A model generated the notes under the pieces. It saw only the letters and a program-made list of their open reading frames with translations, was not told the origin of the DNA and ran no database searches. Shown here piece after piece: positions 26,766 to 35,365 of a DNA stretch of 64,000 nucleotides. A program made the translations under genes and the position numbers. Origin of the DNA: Gaiellasilicea sp963705515 (lineage in GTDB: Bacteria; Actinomycetota; Thermoleophilia; Gaiellales; Gaiellaceae); assembly GCA_963705515.1 (NCBI GenBank), contig CAVPJV010000009.1, positions 682,001 to 746,000 on the forward strand, given 5' to 3'. Positions within the stretch are counted from its first letter, which is position 1; each line of letters begins with the position of its first letter.

Positions 26766-27668
26766 ATGGGACGGCTGTCGCGCTACGGCTGGCGCCCGGT
26801 CGACCCGCCGCGGCGGCCGGTCTTGTTCGTCAACCAGCGCTCCGGCGGCGGCAGGGCAGCGCGCGCCGCGTGGCCGAGCGAGCACGCGAGCGAGGGATCG
26901 ACGTTGTCGTCCTCGATGCCCCCCAGAGCCTGGGGGAGCTGGTTCGTGAAGCCATCGCTGAGCGCGCAGACGCGCTCGGCGTCGCCGGTGGCGACGGCTC
27001 CCTGGCGGTGGTCGCCGCGGCTGCACGGGCGCATGGCCTTCCGTTCGTGTGCGTTCCCGCCGGCACCCGCAACCATTTTGCGCTCGACCTCGGCGTGCGA
27101 TCGACACGACCTGATCGGCGCGCTCGATGCGTTCACGGACGGCGTCGAGCGATCGATCGACGTGGCGGAGGTGAACGGCCGCGTCTTTCTCAACAACGTC
27201 TCGCTCGGAATCTACGGCGATGCGGTACGTCAGCCGGCCTATCGCAACGCGAAGATGCGGACACTGGTGGAAACGGCCGCCGAGGTGCTCGGGCCGAGCG
27301 CGGCCCTGCCCGAACTGCACCTGGTCGACGACTTGGGCCGCGAGCACTCTCGCCCCGCCGTCGTGCTCGTATCGAACAACCCCTATGCGCTCGACCGCCC
27401 GATCGCGCCCGGCACCAGGCCGAGGCTCGACACCGGCGAGCTCGGTGTGGTCGTCCTCGACACATCACATCCGGACTTGGATCCTCCTGGACGGGCTTGG
27501 AGAGCTACGCAGCTCGCGGTTGACGCGTCAGCACCGGTTCACGCCGGCATCGACGGCGAGGCGGTCGAGCTTCACGCGCCGCTGGCGTTTGTCATCCGGC
27601 CTGGAGTTCTCCGCGTACGGATCTCCTCCCGCCACCCCGGCGTCTCACCGTCCGGACTTCTGCCGTAG
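26766..27668 (+). CDS. Diacylglycerol kinase-like lipid kinase (DAGK_cat), two frameshifts
   Basis: About 300 residues: VLFVNQRSGGGRAAR (nucleotide loop region), then after a shift near 26870 GIDVVVLDAPQSLGELVREA, VAGGDGSLAVVAAA (the GGDG catalytic signature) and VPAGTRNHFALDLG, and after a shift near 27100 the C-terminal beta domain with FLNNVSLGIYGDAV and a final HAGIDGEAVELHAPLAFVIRPG block. The family phosphorylates diacylglycerol or related lipids with ATP. It is divergent from DUF1269 and ends before a strong terminator. Confidence 0.85.
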   Translation: MGRLSRYGWRPVDPPRRPVLFVNQRSGGGRAARAAWPSEHASEGSTLSSSMPPRAWGSWFVKPSLSAQTRSASPVATAPWRWSPRLHGRMAFRSCAFPPAPATILRSTSACDRHDLIGALDAFTDGVERSIDVAEVNGRVFLNNVSLGIYGDAVRQPAYRNAKMRTLVETAAEVLGPSAALPELHLVDDLGREHSRPAVVLVSNNPYALDRPIAPGTRPRLDTGELGVVVLDTSHPDLDPPGRAWRATQLAVDASAPVHAGIDGEAVELHAPLAFVIRPGVLRVRISSRHPGVSPSGLLP

Positions 27669-27697
27669 GAGCTCCGCTCAACTGCCGCCTGCCGAAC

Positions 27698-27724
27698 GAA
27701 AGGCCCCGTTAAACGGGGCCTTTC
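27698..27724. terminator. Bidirectional intrinsic terminator
   Basis: GAAAGGCCCCG (27698-27708) and CGGGGCCTTTC (27714-27724) form a perfect 11-base stem around TTAAA, with TTT on both outer sides. It lies just after the lipid kinase stop. The following 149 bases to the SARP stop at 27874 show nothing recognisable. Confidence 0.85.
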
Positions 27725-27873
27725 TCAGTAGCGGGGGCGCATAATGAACGACTTCCTTCGACGGCGTTTCGTATCGGGGAAGTGCGGCGTCTGCAGATAG
27801 CTCGCTAGCTCCAACCTGGCTGGTCCGCCTTGCAGCGGCACGGCGAGCGTGAGCGGCCGGGCTGGCGCACAGT

Positions 27874-30702
27874 TCAATCGAGTGAATCGAGGGCGAATCC
27901 GACGGCTTGATCCGCCGTCAGCGTCCGACCCTGCTCCCACGCGTCTGCGAAAGCCGCTTCGTCGAGCTGCGCGCGGATGGCACTCAGCGCCTGGTCGGTG
28001 ATCCTCGTGAGCCAAGGGGGCCTCGCACCGATCTCGTCTAGCAGCACTGCAGCGCTGGAAAGGAGGAGGGCGGCCGGTCGTGGTCTCCCGGCGAGGGCAA
28101 GCACGCGTGCGGTGCGACGAGACGGCTGCGACGCTCATGAGCAGATCGCCGACATCGCGAAGGATCCCAAGGCCCTCCTTCATGAGCGCGGCGGCTTCCT
28201 CGAATCGATCCTCCCCGACCGCGCAGTCGGCGATCGACACAAGAGCCACACCCTCGAGCAGCTTGTCGTCGATCGTCCGTGCGTGCCGGAGGTTCTCCTC
28301 GTTGACGGCGCGAGCCCGTTCGAGGTCGCCGGCCTCGTAGTGCGCCCAGGCGAGGGATCGTCCCGCGCGCCCGGCGTAATGCTCGTCGCCGAGCGAGTGG
28401 AACCGCTGTGCGCTCTCGTCATAGAGCTGCTGCGCTCTCGCCCAATCGCCTTGCTGCCCGACGGCGTAGGCGACCATGAGCAAGGAAAAAGCGATGCCCC
28501 AGCGGTCTCCGAGCGTTCGGTGGAGCTCGAGTGCCTCCTCCGCCCAGACCCCTCCCGTCGTCACGTCTCCATTTGTGAGGGCCATGTCGGCGGCGCCGCT
28601 GAGAGCTTTGGCGCGGGCCGCCGTCGGGCGCTCGTCGCCGCTGAGCGCGTTTTCGAGACGACGGCGGCCTTCGACCAGGTGCCCTCTGAGATCCCAGAAG
28701 CGCCAGAGCGCTGCGGCCAGCCGAAGTGCCTCGCCGCTCGCGACCGAGGCCTCGAACCAGTCCAAAGCGGCTCGAAGGTTGGCGTGGTCGCGTTCGAGCC
28801 GATCCAGCCACTCGGCGTGGCTCCCCGTCCCGATGAGGTTCGGCTCCGCCTCCTCGGCCAGGGCGAGGAAATAGTCGGCGTGGCGACGGAGCCGCCCTGG
28901 GGCCTCGCCTGAGTCCTCGAGGCGCTCGAGCGCGTATTCGCGGATCGTCTCCAGCATCGAGAATCGCGGCTCTTCGTCGGTGCCCTCAAGGCGGGTCAGC
29001 CCCTTGTCGGTCAGCGACGCAAGTCCGTCGACGATCTCGAGGTCGTCGCCGCAGACGCTCTGCGCCGCGTCGAGCGTGCACCCACCACGAACACCGCGAG
29101 CCGAATGAACAGGCGCTGCTCCGTTTGCTCCAGGAGCTCATAGCTCCAGTCGATCGTCGCGCGGAGTGTGCGCGTGCCGCTCCGGTGCGTCCTGTGCTCC
29201 TCCGACGAGCAGCTTCAGACGGTGATCGAGCCGCTGGCGCAGGGCCGCCGGCGGGAACGCACCGACGCGCGTGGCGGCAAGCTCGATCGCCAGCGGCAGC
29301 CCGTCGAGCGCTCTGCAGATCGTCCGCGACCGCTGCCGCGTTCGCGGCCGTGACGGCGAAATCCGGGCGGACGGCCTGCGCGCGCGTCTCGAACAGCGCG
29401 ACCGACTCGCACTGACGGCAGGCGGTCGAGGTCGTCGCCGCCGGCGGGCGTCTGCCAGCGGGGAGGACCGGATAGACGTGCTCGGCGGAGAGGCGAAGCG
29501 GCGCGCGGCTCGTCACGAGGAGCTTGACGCCGGCCGCGCTCGCCGCGATGTCCGCGACCGACGGCGCGGCCGCGAGGACGCTGCTCGAAGTTGTCGAACA
29601 GGAGGAGGAGCTGGCGGCTCCGCAGATGCCCGCGCGAGATCCGTCTGCGAGCGTCTCGCCCCCGGTCGCGCGGACGCCGAGGGCCTGTGCGGCGGTCGGT
29701 CAGGACGAGGTCGGGATCCTGGAGCGGCGCGAGGCCGACGAACACGACGCCGTCGGCGAAGTCGTCGAGAAGCCCGGCGGCGACCTGGATGGCGAGCCGC
29801 GTCTTGCCTGTCCCGCCGGTTCCGGTCAGCGTGACCAGCCGGACCTCCGGCCGCCGGAGCAGGTCGGTCACCTCCGCGATCTCGCGCTCGCGACCGATGA
29901 GCGGATGTCGGTGGGCGCGGCAGGGTCACCCGCGCCGACGCGAGGGTTCGCTGCGGCGCGAAGCCATCCGGGCCGCGAGCTCGGGTCGTGATTCAGGATC
30001 TGTCGCTCGAGACGCTGTAGGGCGGGACCGGGTTCGATCCCGAGCTCCGTCGACGAGCAGCGTGCGTGCGTCCTGGAAGGCCTGAAGCGCGTCTGCCTGC
30101 CTTCCGCGCCGTACAGCGCGAGCATCAGCTGGGCGCGCAATCGCTCGCGGAGCGGGATGGTCGGCGACCAGGCGCTCGAGTCGGGGAACGACCTCCGCGT
30201 GCCGGCCGAGCTCCAGGTCTGCCTCGATCTGCTCCTCGACCACCGCCAGTCGGAGCTCTTCGAGCCGCAGCGCCTCCGCGCCCGCAAACTCCTCATAGCG
30301 AAAGTCGCGACAGCGGCTCACCGCGGAAGAGGGCGAGCGCCTCCCGGAGCTTCTCGACCGTGCCGACGGACCGTCTGCTCGCGCCGCGGCGACGACTCGC
30401 TCGAAGCGTCGGCTGTCCAGCTCATCCCCGTCCGCCAGCAGCAGCCGGTAGCCCGGCGGTCGTGTCTCGATCCGCTCGGCTCCGAGCCGCTTACGCAGCG
30501 CCGAGATGTGACCGTGAAGCGCCGTCTGAGCAGTCTCCGGCGGGTGCCGCACCCCACAACCCGTCGACCAGATCGTCGACGCGACGACCTCGCCCTCGCG
30601 CAGCAGCAAGAGAGCGAGCAGCGCACGCTGCTTCGGCCGCACCGGCGTGAGGTCGACGCCGTCGGCGTCCACCTCGAGCGTACCGAGGAGCCGGAACTCC
30701 AC
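27874..30702 (-). CDS. Second SARP/BTAD regulator with ATPase and TPR domains, heavily frameshifted
   Basis: Pieces in all three frames assemble to a protein of roughly 940 residues: winged helix MEFRLLGTLEVDADG and VRPKQRALLALLLL, BTAD stretches (YEEFAGAEALRLEELRLAVVEEQIEADLELG; RQADALQAFQDA), a P-loop LTGTGGTGKTRLAIQ with VFVGLAPLQDPDLV after it, an AP-ATPase region, and a TPR tail starting MLETIREYALERLEDSGEAPG and ending TADQAVGFALDSLD. At least six shifts are needed between about 28050 and 30590. It might be decayed, but the intact TPR half and consistent order argue for sequence errors. It faces the small HTH gene divergently. Confidence 0.7.
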
Positions 30703-30801
30703 TAGCGACGAGTTCTGCCACGCGGCGTCGCGTTAGCACCGCGTCACCCCCACGTTACCCGGCCGAAACACACTCGTCGCGTCAGCAGCGAGAGGAGTGT
30801 C

Positions 30802-30993
30802 GTGCCGGTTCCGGAGCTCTCACCGATCGAGGAGCGCATTGTGCTCCTTCTCGCACAGGGACGCAACAAGAGCGAGATCGCGGCGGCTGTCGGACTCGAC
30901 GCACGAACGGTCGACTGGCACCTCGCCCAGGCGGACCGGAAGCTCGAGACGGCATCGGTACTGCTCGAGCGAGTTCGCGGGAGACAGCAATGA
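30802..30993 (+). CDS. Stand-alone LuxR-type HTH protein
   Basis: 63 residues that are nearly all a GerE/LuxR helix-turn-helix: LSPIEERIVLLLAQGRNKSEIAAAVGLDARTVDWHLAQADRKLE. There is no sensor domain. The GTG start follows AGGAG at 6 bases. Such single-domain HTH proteins bind DNA as dimers. It is divergent from the second SARP gene and 43 bases upstream of a secreted protein gene, either of which may be its target. Confidence 0.8.
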   Translation: MPVPELSPIEERIVLLLAQGRNKSEIAAAVGLDARTVDWHLAQADRKLETASVLLERVRGRQQ

Positions 30994-31036
30994 GAGGCAT
31001 CGAGGAACGCGGTCACACGTACGAAGGAGGATCAGC

Positions 31037-31551
31037 ATGAAGCGAATGGTCGGATTGGCCGTTGCCGTCGTCGCGGCCGCCAGCTTCGCGGTCGCCGCAG
31101 ACGGAGTCCCCTCGGCGGGTCGCCCGATGGCAATCGGAGTCACCGCAGCGCCGATGTCACGTTCACGAAATGGGTGACGAGTCTGCCTGGCAGCCCGTCG
31201 ACGCTGGCCGGGATCTCCATGGCCGGAGAGGTCGGCGGCGATGTCGGCCCAGGCGAGTTCGCCGGGAAGGTGATCAGAGACGACATGTCGAAGCCCGGCT
31301 TCTGGCTGGCACAGGCTCTCTACGGATTCAAGGGCAGCAAGCACTCCTTCCTCGCCTACAACTTCATCACGGAGGACCACACGACGAACACCGCCACGAT
31401 TCGCGGCGTGGTCATCCTGGGATGGATGAGGGGCGCGCGAGTGACCGGCGAGTACACGGTATGGGATCCGTGCCCCATCCCGACGCGGGGGAACGTGTTC
31501 GGGAGCGTGTGTTTCCAGGGCACGCTCCACCTCCAGCTCGGGTGGGGCTAG
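31037..31551 (+). CDS. Secreted protein of unknown function, frameshifted
   Basis: ATG 31037 behind GGAGGA starts a clear signal peptide (MKRMVGLAVAVVAAASFAVAADG). After a shift near 31150 the mature part continues VTFTKWVTSLPGSPSTLAGISMAGEVGGDVGPGEFAGKVIRDD..., ending YTVWDPCPIPTRGNVFGSVCFQGTLHLQLGWG. It looks like a small beta-rich barrel with a Cys pair near the end. The family is not recognised with confidence. It ends before a 12-base-pair hairpin terminator. Confidence 0.65.
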
Positions 31552-31565
31552 GGGATCCGAAGCGT

Positions 31566-31592
31566 GACGAGCCGCACTTTGTGCGGCTCGTC
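31566..31592 (+). terminator. Hairpin terminator after the secreted protein
   Basis: GACGAGCCGCAC (31566-31577), loop TTT, GTGCGGCTCGTC (31581-31592): a perfect 12-base stem 15 bases after the stop codon, followed by ATAT. There is no long T run, as is common in high-GC genomes. Confidence 0.75.
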
Positions 31593-31648
31593 ATATAGCT
31601 GGGCACGCCGGCCGTAAAGGAGGCACGGCGCACGCGCGGGGACATCCC

Positions 31649-31703
31649 CCTTTCCTCGCGTGTGGCATGCCGCGTAGCGCACGACCCACCCCGCGAGGAA
31701 AGG
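31649..31703. repeat. Long inverted repeat in a non-coding stretch
   Basis: CCTTTCCTCGCG (31649-31660) is perfectly complementary to CGCGAGGAAAGG (31692-31703) across a 31-base centre; just upstream GGGGACATCCCC forms a second small palindrome. The 31593-31770 stretch holds no convincing gene. It could be a structured RNA, a far terminator for the minus-strand lipoprotein gene, or the edge of a lost element. Confidence 0.5.
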
Positions 31704-31770
31704 CTCGACCACCTCGTGAGCGCCATCCGATCTCTTGCCAACGCGCCCTGGATGTTGGGGCTGCGCAGGG

Positions 31771-31917
31771 CTAGACGTGGATCGGCCCTGGATCCTCTGA
31801 TGGGACGCCCTCGAAGGTCTCGGTGTTCGACTCCGAGCTGCCGCCACAGCCAGCGAGGACGGCCGTGAGAATGAGCGGCAAGAGAAGGAGGCAAACCCGG
31901 ATCAGCAGCTGGCGCAT
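31771..31917 (-). CDS. Small lipoprotein, 48 residues
   Basis: MRQLLIRVCLLLLPLILTAVLAGC: a basic start, hydrophobic core and lipobox LAGC, followed by GGSSESNTETFEGVPSEDPGPIHV. After lipidation only about 25 acidic residues remain. The ATG lies inside the 3' end of the cation transporter gene, so it is probably translated from the same transcript. No family is recognised. Confidence 0.6.
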   Translation of the reverse strand: MRQLLIRVCLLLLPLILTAVLAGCGGSSESNTETFEGVPSEDPGPIHV

Positions 31918-32561
31918 GAGCAGCCTTCGCCCCGCCAACTCGCCCGTCCCTCGCGGATCGAGACAGCTGCGATAACAAGCGCGGCGATCGGATCGAGCCA
32001 CCACCAGCCGAGAAGCGTGTTCCCGAGCAAGCCGAGGAGGACGGCACCTGCGAGGTAGGCGCAGAGCAAGTTCTGGGTGCCCTCGCCGCGCGTGGCGACG
32101 CTGCCGAGCTGGTTGGCGAGGCGGCGCTTCGCCACTCCCAGGAGCGGCATCCCGATCAAGGACGAGGCCACGAGCGCCATGCCGAGGTAGGTCGTGTCGG
32201 CGTGCTCTCCGGTGACGAGCTTGCTGATTGCCTCGTAGGCGACAAAGGGGACGAGGAGGAAGAACTGGATCGCGACGAACTTCTGCGCCCGGCCCTCGGC
32301 GTTCGCTGATCCGAGCCGGGAGCCGGTGAAGAGCCAGACGATCACTAGGCTCGCGAGCCCCTCGATGAAGGACTGGATCCCGAACGCCGTCAGGGCGATC
32401 GATCCGGCCATGACGCCGCTGACGACGCCAACGACTCCCTCTGTGCTCATCCAAGCGAGGCTGAGCCAGGAGAGCTGGCGCGCGCGCTTGGCCGCCTTGT
32501 GCCACTCCGGAGAGCGCACTCGCTGCAGCTGGACGAGCGGCAGCTCGCGGACGACGCTCAC
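31902..32561 (-). CDS. Cation transporter related to cation diffusion facilitators, unusual metal-site residues
   Basis: 219 residues with five or six helices. It resembles the short CDF-like branch: TEGVVGVVSGVMAGSIALTAFGIQSFIEGLASLVIVWLF, a cytosolic RAQKF linker, TRGEGTQNLLCAYLAGAVLLGLLGNTLLGWWWLDPIAALVIA, and a cysteine-rich end CSCASC. In typical members the helix-2 motif is D-S-x-I-E; here Gln replaces the Asp (QSFIE), while the LDPIAAL aspartate is kept. The ATG overlaps the end of the ArsR gene by 4 bases, so the pair is one operon for metal export. Confidence 0.75.
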   Translation of the reverse strand: MSVVRELPLVQLQRVRSPEWHKAAKRARQLSWLSLAWMSTEGVVGVVSGVMAGSIALTAFGIQSFIEGLASLVIVWLFTGSRLGSANAEGRAQKFVAIQFFLLVPFVAYEAISKLVTGEHADTTYLGMALVASSLIGMPLLGVAKRRLANQLGSVATRGEGTQNLLCAYLAGAVLLGLLGNTLLGWWWLDPIAALVIAAVSIREGRASWRGEGCSCASC

Positions 32562-32914
32562 GCCGAGACCTCGTTGCCGACGACGGCTTCGAGCAGCGCG
32601 GCGGCGGCGGGAGTCAATGAGTAGAACACCATTCGCGCTTCGCGGCGGGAGACGACGAGATTGACCTCGCGGAGCGCCCGAAGGTGGTGAGAGATCAGCG
32701 CCTGGGAGCGGCCGAGGATCCAGGCGAGGTCACAGCCGCAGAGTTCATCGGCGGCTCGGAGGGCTAGAAGGACGTTCAGTCGCGTTGGGTCAGCCAATGC
32801 GCGCGCCCGCTCGGCCATGCCCGCGAGTGCTGCGGCGTTAGGAAGCCCTTGGCGCACGCGCTCGGCGACGTCGAGATCGATGCAGAGAAGCTCGCACGTC
32901 TCCGAGGCGGCCAT
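32558..32914 (-). CDS. ArsR/SmtB metalloregulator with CadC-type cysteine set
   Basis: 118 residues: winged helix DPTRLNVLLALRAADELCGCDLAWILGRSQALISHHLRALREVNLV followed by the wing RREARMVFYSL. Cysteines 7, 11, 59 and 61 match the Cys7-Cys11-Cys58-Cys60 metal site of the Cd/Pb/Zn sensor CadC of Staphylococcus, including the CELLC N-terminal and LCGC helix-3 positions. Metal binding should release DNA and derepress the operon. It is the first gene, overlapping the cation transporter start by 4 bases. Confidence 0.85.
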   Translation of the reverse strand: MAASETCELLCIDLDVAERVRQGLPNAAALAGMAERARALADPTRLNVLLALRAADELCGCDLAWILGRSQALISHHLRALREVNLVVSRREARMVFYSLTPAAAALLEAVVGNEVSA

Positions 32915-32980
32915 GAAGCCATTCTAACGCGCGCTTGAATGGGAGAGGCGACTTACACGGGGGGACTGTGAAATTGGACC

Positions 32981-33031
32981 TTGACATCGGACACTCGTGT
33001 CTGTTTTAGTAATCCAGACAACAGTGTCCGA
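32981..33031 (+). promoter_or_regulatory. Promoter and paired operators upstream of the DHA2 transporter
   Basis: TTGACA (32981-32986) is a consensus -35; about 17 bases later lies TTTTAGTAAT, an AT-rich -10 region unusual for this genome. Two copies of a GACA-N4-TGTC element flank it: GACACTCGTGTC (32990-33001) and GACAACAGTGTC (33017-33028). They are also part of a larger palindrome with outer arms TCGGACACT and AGTGTCCGA and inner arms GTCTG/CAGAC. This fits repression by the TetR protein encoded after the pump. Confidence 0.75.
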
Positions 33032-33049
33032 ATTAAAGAAAGGGACGTC

Positions 33050-34555
33050 ATGCACGGCAAGACGAAGAAGCTCCACTCCGCTCCGTCAGGCGCTCACTCC
33101 TCGCCGAAGCACCGCGTCCGTCACGGGCACGCTTCGACCGAGGGTGTCGGCGGCTCCAAGTTCGTGCTCCTGGCCGTGCTCCTGGTCGCGCAGCTGATGG
33201 TCATCCTCGACATCACCGCCGTGAACATCGCCCTGCCGAGCCTCGCCCGCGACCTCGACATCAGCGGCAGCTCGATCAGCTGGACGATCACGAGCTACTC
33301 GCTCATCTTCGGCAGCCTCCTCCTCTTCGGCGGCCGCGCAGCCGACCTGCTCGGACGCCGCCGGATGTTCCTGACCGGCCTCGGCATCTTCACCGTTTCA
33401 TCCTTCGCCTCGGCGATGGCTGGCAGCGCCGGTGCTTTGTTCGCCGCTCGGGCGGGCCAGGGTCTCGGGGCAGCGATGCTCTCCCCGGCTGCCCTCGCGA
33501 TCATCATGTCCGCCTTCCAGGGCACCCAGCGGGCGAAGGCTCTCGCTGCCTGGGGAGCGGTCGGCGGCGCTGGCGCTGCGATCGGCGTGCTCGTCGGCGG
33601 CGTCCTGACCGAGTTCGACTGGCGCCTGATCTTCTACGTCAATCTCCCAGTCGCCGCCGCACTCGCGATCGCCGCGCTGAAGATCATCCCGGCCGACACT
33701 CTGAAGCCGCGCTGGAAGGGTCTCGACCTCCGCGGTGCCGTGCTCGCAACCACGAGTCTCGGCGCGATCGTCTTCGCGATCACCCAGGGCGAGAGCGCCG
33801 GTTGGACGTCCGCCCAGACGCACCTGATCGGCCTCGGCGGTCTCGCAGGGCTCCTCGTCTTCGCCCTCTTGGAGCGCCGCACCGAGACCCCGCTCCTGCG
33901 GATCGAGCGATTGGCCGACCGCGCTGTCGGTGGCGGCCTCTTCCTGATGCTCGCCGCGGCCGGTTCGATCTTCGGCCTCTTCCTGCTCAGCTCGATGTAT
34001 CTCCAGAACGTGCTCGGGATGGGGCCGCTCTCAACCGGCCTCGCCTTCATCCCGCTCGCCCTCGCCGCTGGAGTCGGCGCCCACGCAGCCGGTCACATCA
34101 CGAGCAAGCACGGCGTCCGCGGCCCGCTCGCCGCAGCGTTCCTGATCGCCGCCGCCGGGATGACTCTTCTCGCCCACGTCAGCGAGAACGGCAGCTACGT
34201 CGCTGACGTCCTCCCGGGCATGCTCGTTGCCGGGTTCGGGCTCGGCATCGCCGTCGTCTCGGTCTCGATCGCCATCCTCACCGGCGCCCGCGAAGACGAG
34301 TCCGGGATGATCTCCGGCCTCAACTCGACCGGCCACGAGATCGGCGGCACCGTCGGCGTCGCGATCTTCTCGACGATCGCCGCCGGGAGCGGCGCCATCG
34401 CTGGCACCCAGGCAGCCTCAGGGATCGCCCACGCGTTCGTCGCAGCCGGAGTGCTCGCTAGTGTCGCGAGCCTGGTCGCTCTGGCAGTCCTTCCGCGGGC
34501 GCGCCACTTCGTCCCCAAGATGCAGCTGAACCCGACCGCGATGCCGAGCCACTAA
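33050..34555 (+). CDS. MFS drug efflux transporter, DHA2 (EmrB/QacA) type
   Basis: 501 residues from ATG 33050 after AAAGAAAGGGACG. A hydrophilic histidine-containing N-terminus precedes 14 helices. Motifs: VLDITAVNIALPSLARDL (motif D1), GGRAADLLGRRRMFLTGL (motif A), and the DHA2 motif C region GAVGGAGAAIGVLVGGVL in TM5. These are proton-driven multidrug exporters. Its stop TAA overlaps the ATG of a TetR gene (TAATG), and a palindromic operator covers the promoter, so pump and repressor form one autoregulated operon. The gene is intact, unlike the pump at 1.3-2.8 kb. Confidence 0.92.
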   Translation: MHGKTKKLHSAPSGAHSSPKHRVRHGHASTEGVGGSKFVLLAVLLVAQLMVILDITAVNIALPSLARDLDISGSSISWTITSYSLIFGSLLLFGGRAADLLGRRRMFLTGLGIFTVSSFASAMAGSAGALFAARAGQGLGAAMLSPAALAIIMSAFQGTQRAKALAAWGAVGGAGAAIGVLVGGVLTEFDWRLIFYVNLPVAAALAIAALKIIPADTLKPRWKGLDLRGAVLATTSLGAIVFAITQGESAGWTSAQTHLIGLGGLAGLLVFALLERRTETPLLRIERLADRAVGGGLFLMLAAAGSIFGLFLLSSMYLQNVLGMGPLSTGLAFIPLALAAGVGAHAAGHITSKHGVRGPLAAAFLIAAAGMTLLAHVSENGSYVADVLPGMLVAGFGLGIAVVSVSIAILTGAREDESGMISGLNSTGHEIGGTVGVAIFSTIAAGSGAIAGTQAASGIAHAFVAAGVLASVASLVALAVLPRARHFVPKMQLNPTAMPSH

Positions 34556-35167
34556 TGGCGAACAAGACGACAACCGCCGAGGCGCCCACCGCTAAGCGCC
34601 GTCGCGCCGACGCCGACCGTAGCGTCGCCGCCATCCTCGACGCGGGACTCGAAGCTCTGGCGAGCGATCCCGACAGCAGCATGTCGGAGATCGCTCGCCG
34701 GGCAGGGGTCGTCCGCGGGGACCGTCTACGTCCACTTCCCGACGCGCGAGACGCTGCTCGACGCGGTGATGGAATACGCGGTCGGGCAGGTCGTCGAGTC
34801 GATGCGAGGCGCCGAGCCCGAACGCGGCGAGCCGGTGGAGGCGCTGGAGCGAGTGCTCCGCGCCACCTGGCGGCAGCTCGGGGAGTTCCACGGGCTCCTC
34901 GCCCTGAACACGGCGCGGCTCTCTGCCGAGGAGCTTCACCGGCGCCACCTTCCGATGCTCGACCAACTGGAGCCCCTGATCAAGCGCGGCCAGAAGCAGG
35001 GTGTGTTCCGCAGCGATCTCCCCGTTTCCTGGCTTCTCGCGGTGACCCGCTCGATCGTGCATGCCGCAAGCCACGAGATCCGAGGCGGGCGACTCCGAGA
35101 ATCCGAAGCCGAGGCGGTCATGATCAGCACGATCCTCGGCGCGATTAGCGAAGGCGGTCGAGCGTGA
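34555..35167 (+). CDS. TetR/AcrR family repressor of the DHA2 pump, frameshifted
   Basis: The reading begins MANKTTTAEAPTAKRRRADADRS, with the HTH ILDAGLEALASDPDSSMSEIARRAGV; one extra G near 34715 must be removed to reach RGTVYVHFPTRETLLDAVMEYAV and the helical C-terminal domain (LKA-like ERVLRATWRQLGEFHGLLAL). About 203 residues. The recognition helix and the VYVHFPTRE segment are canonical TetR. Overlap with the pump gene and the operators at 32.99-33.03 kb make the pump its target. Confidence 0.85.
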
Positions 35168-35365
35168 GACGGCCTCCGCGCTAACAGGCACCAGCGGACT
35201 GCGCCTGACGCGCCCGCACTGAGTGCCCGCGACAAGCGAACCGCCGGTTCATCCAGCACTACGGCGGCGACTGGCTTCGACCACGGAGAGGACGCATCAG
35301 ATGGCACGCTTCCGGCCCCACAGACAAGCCGACTCTGCCCCGATTTCGATCAGGACCGCGGCTCC

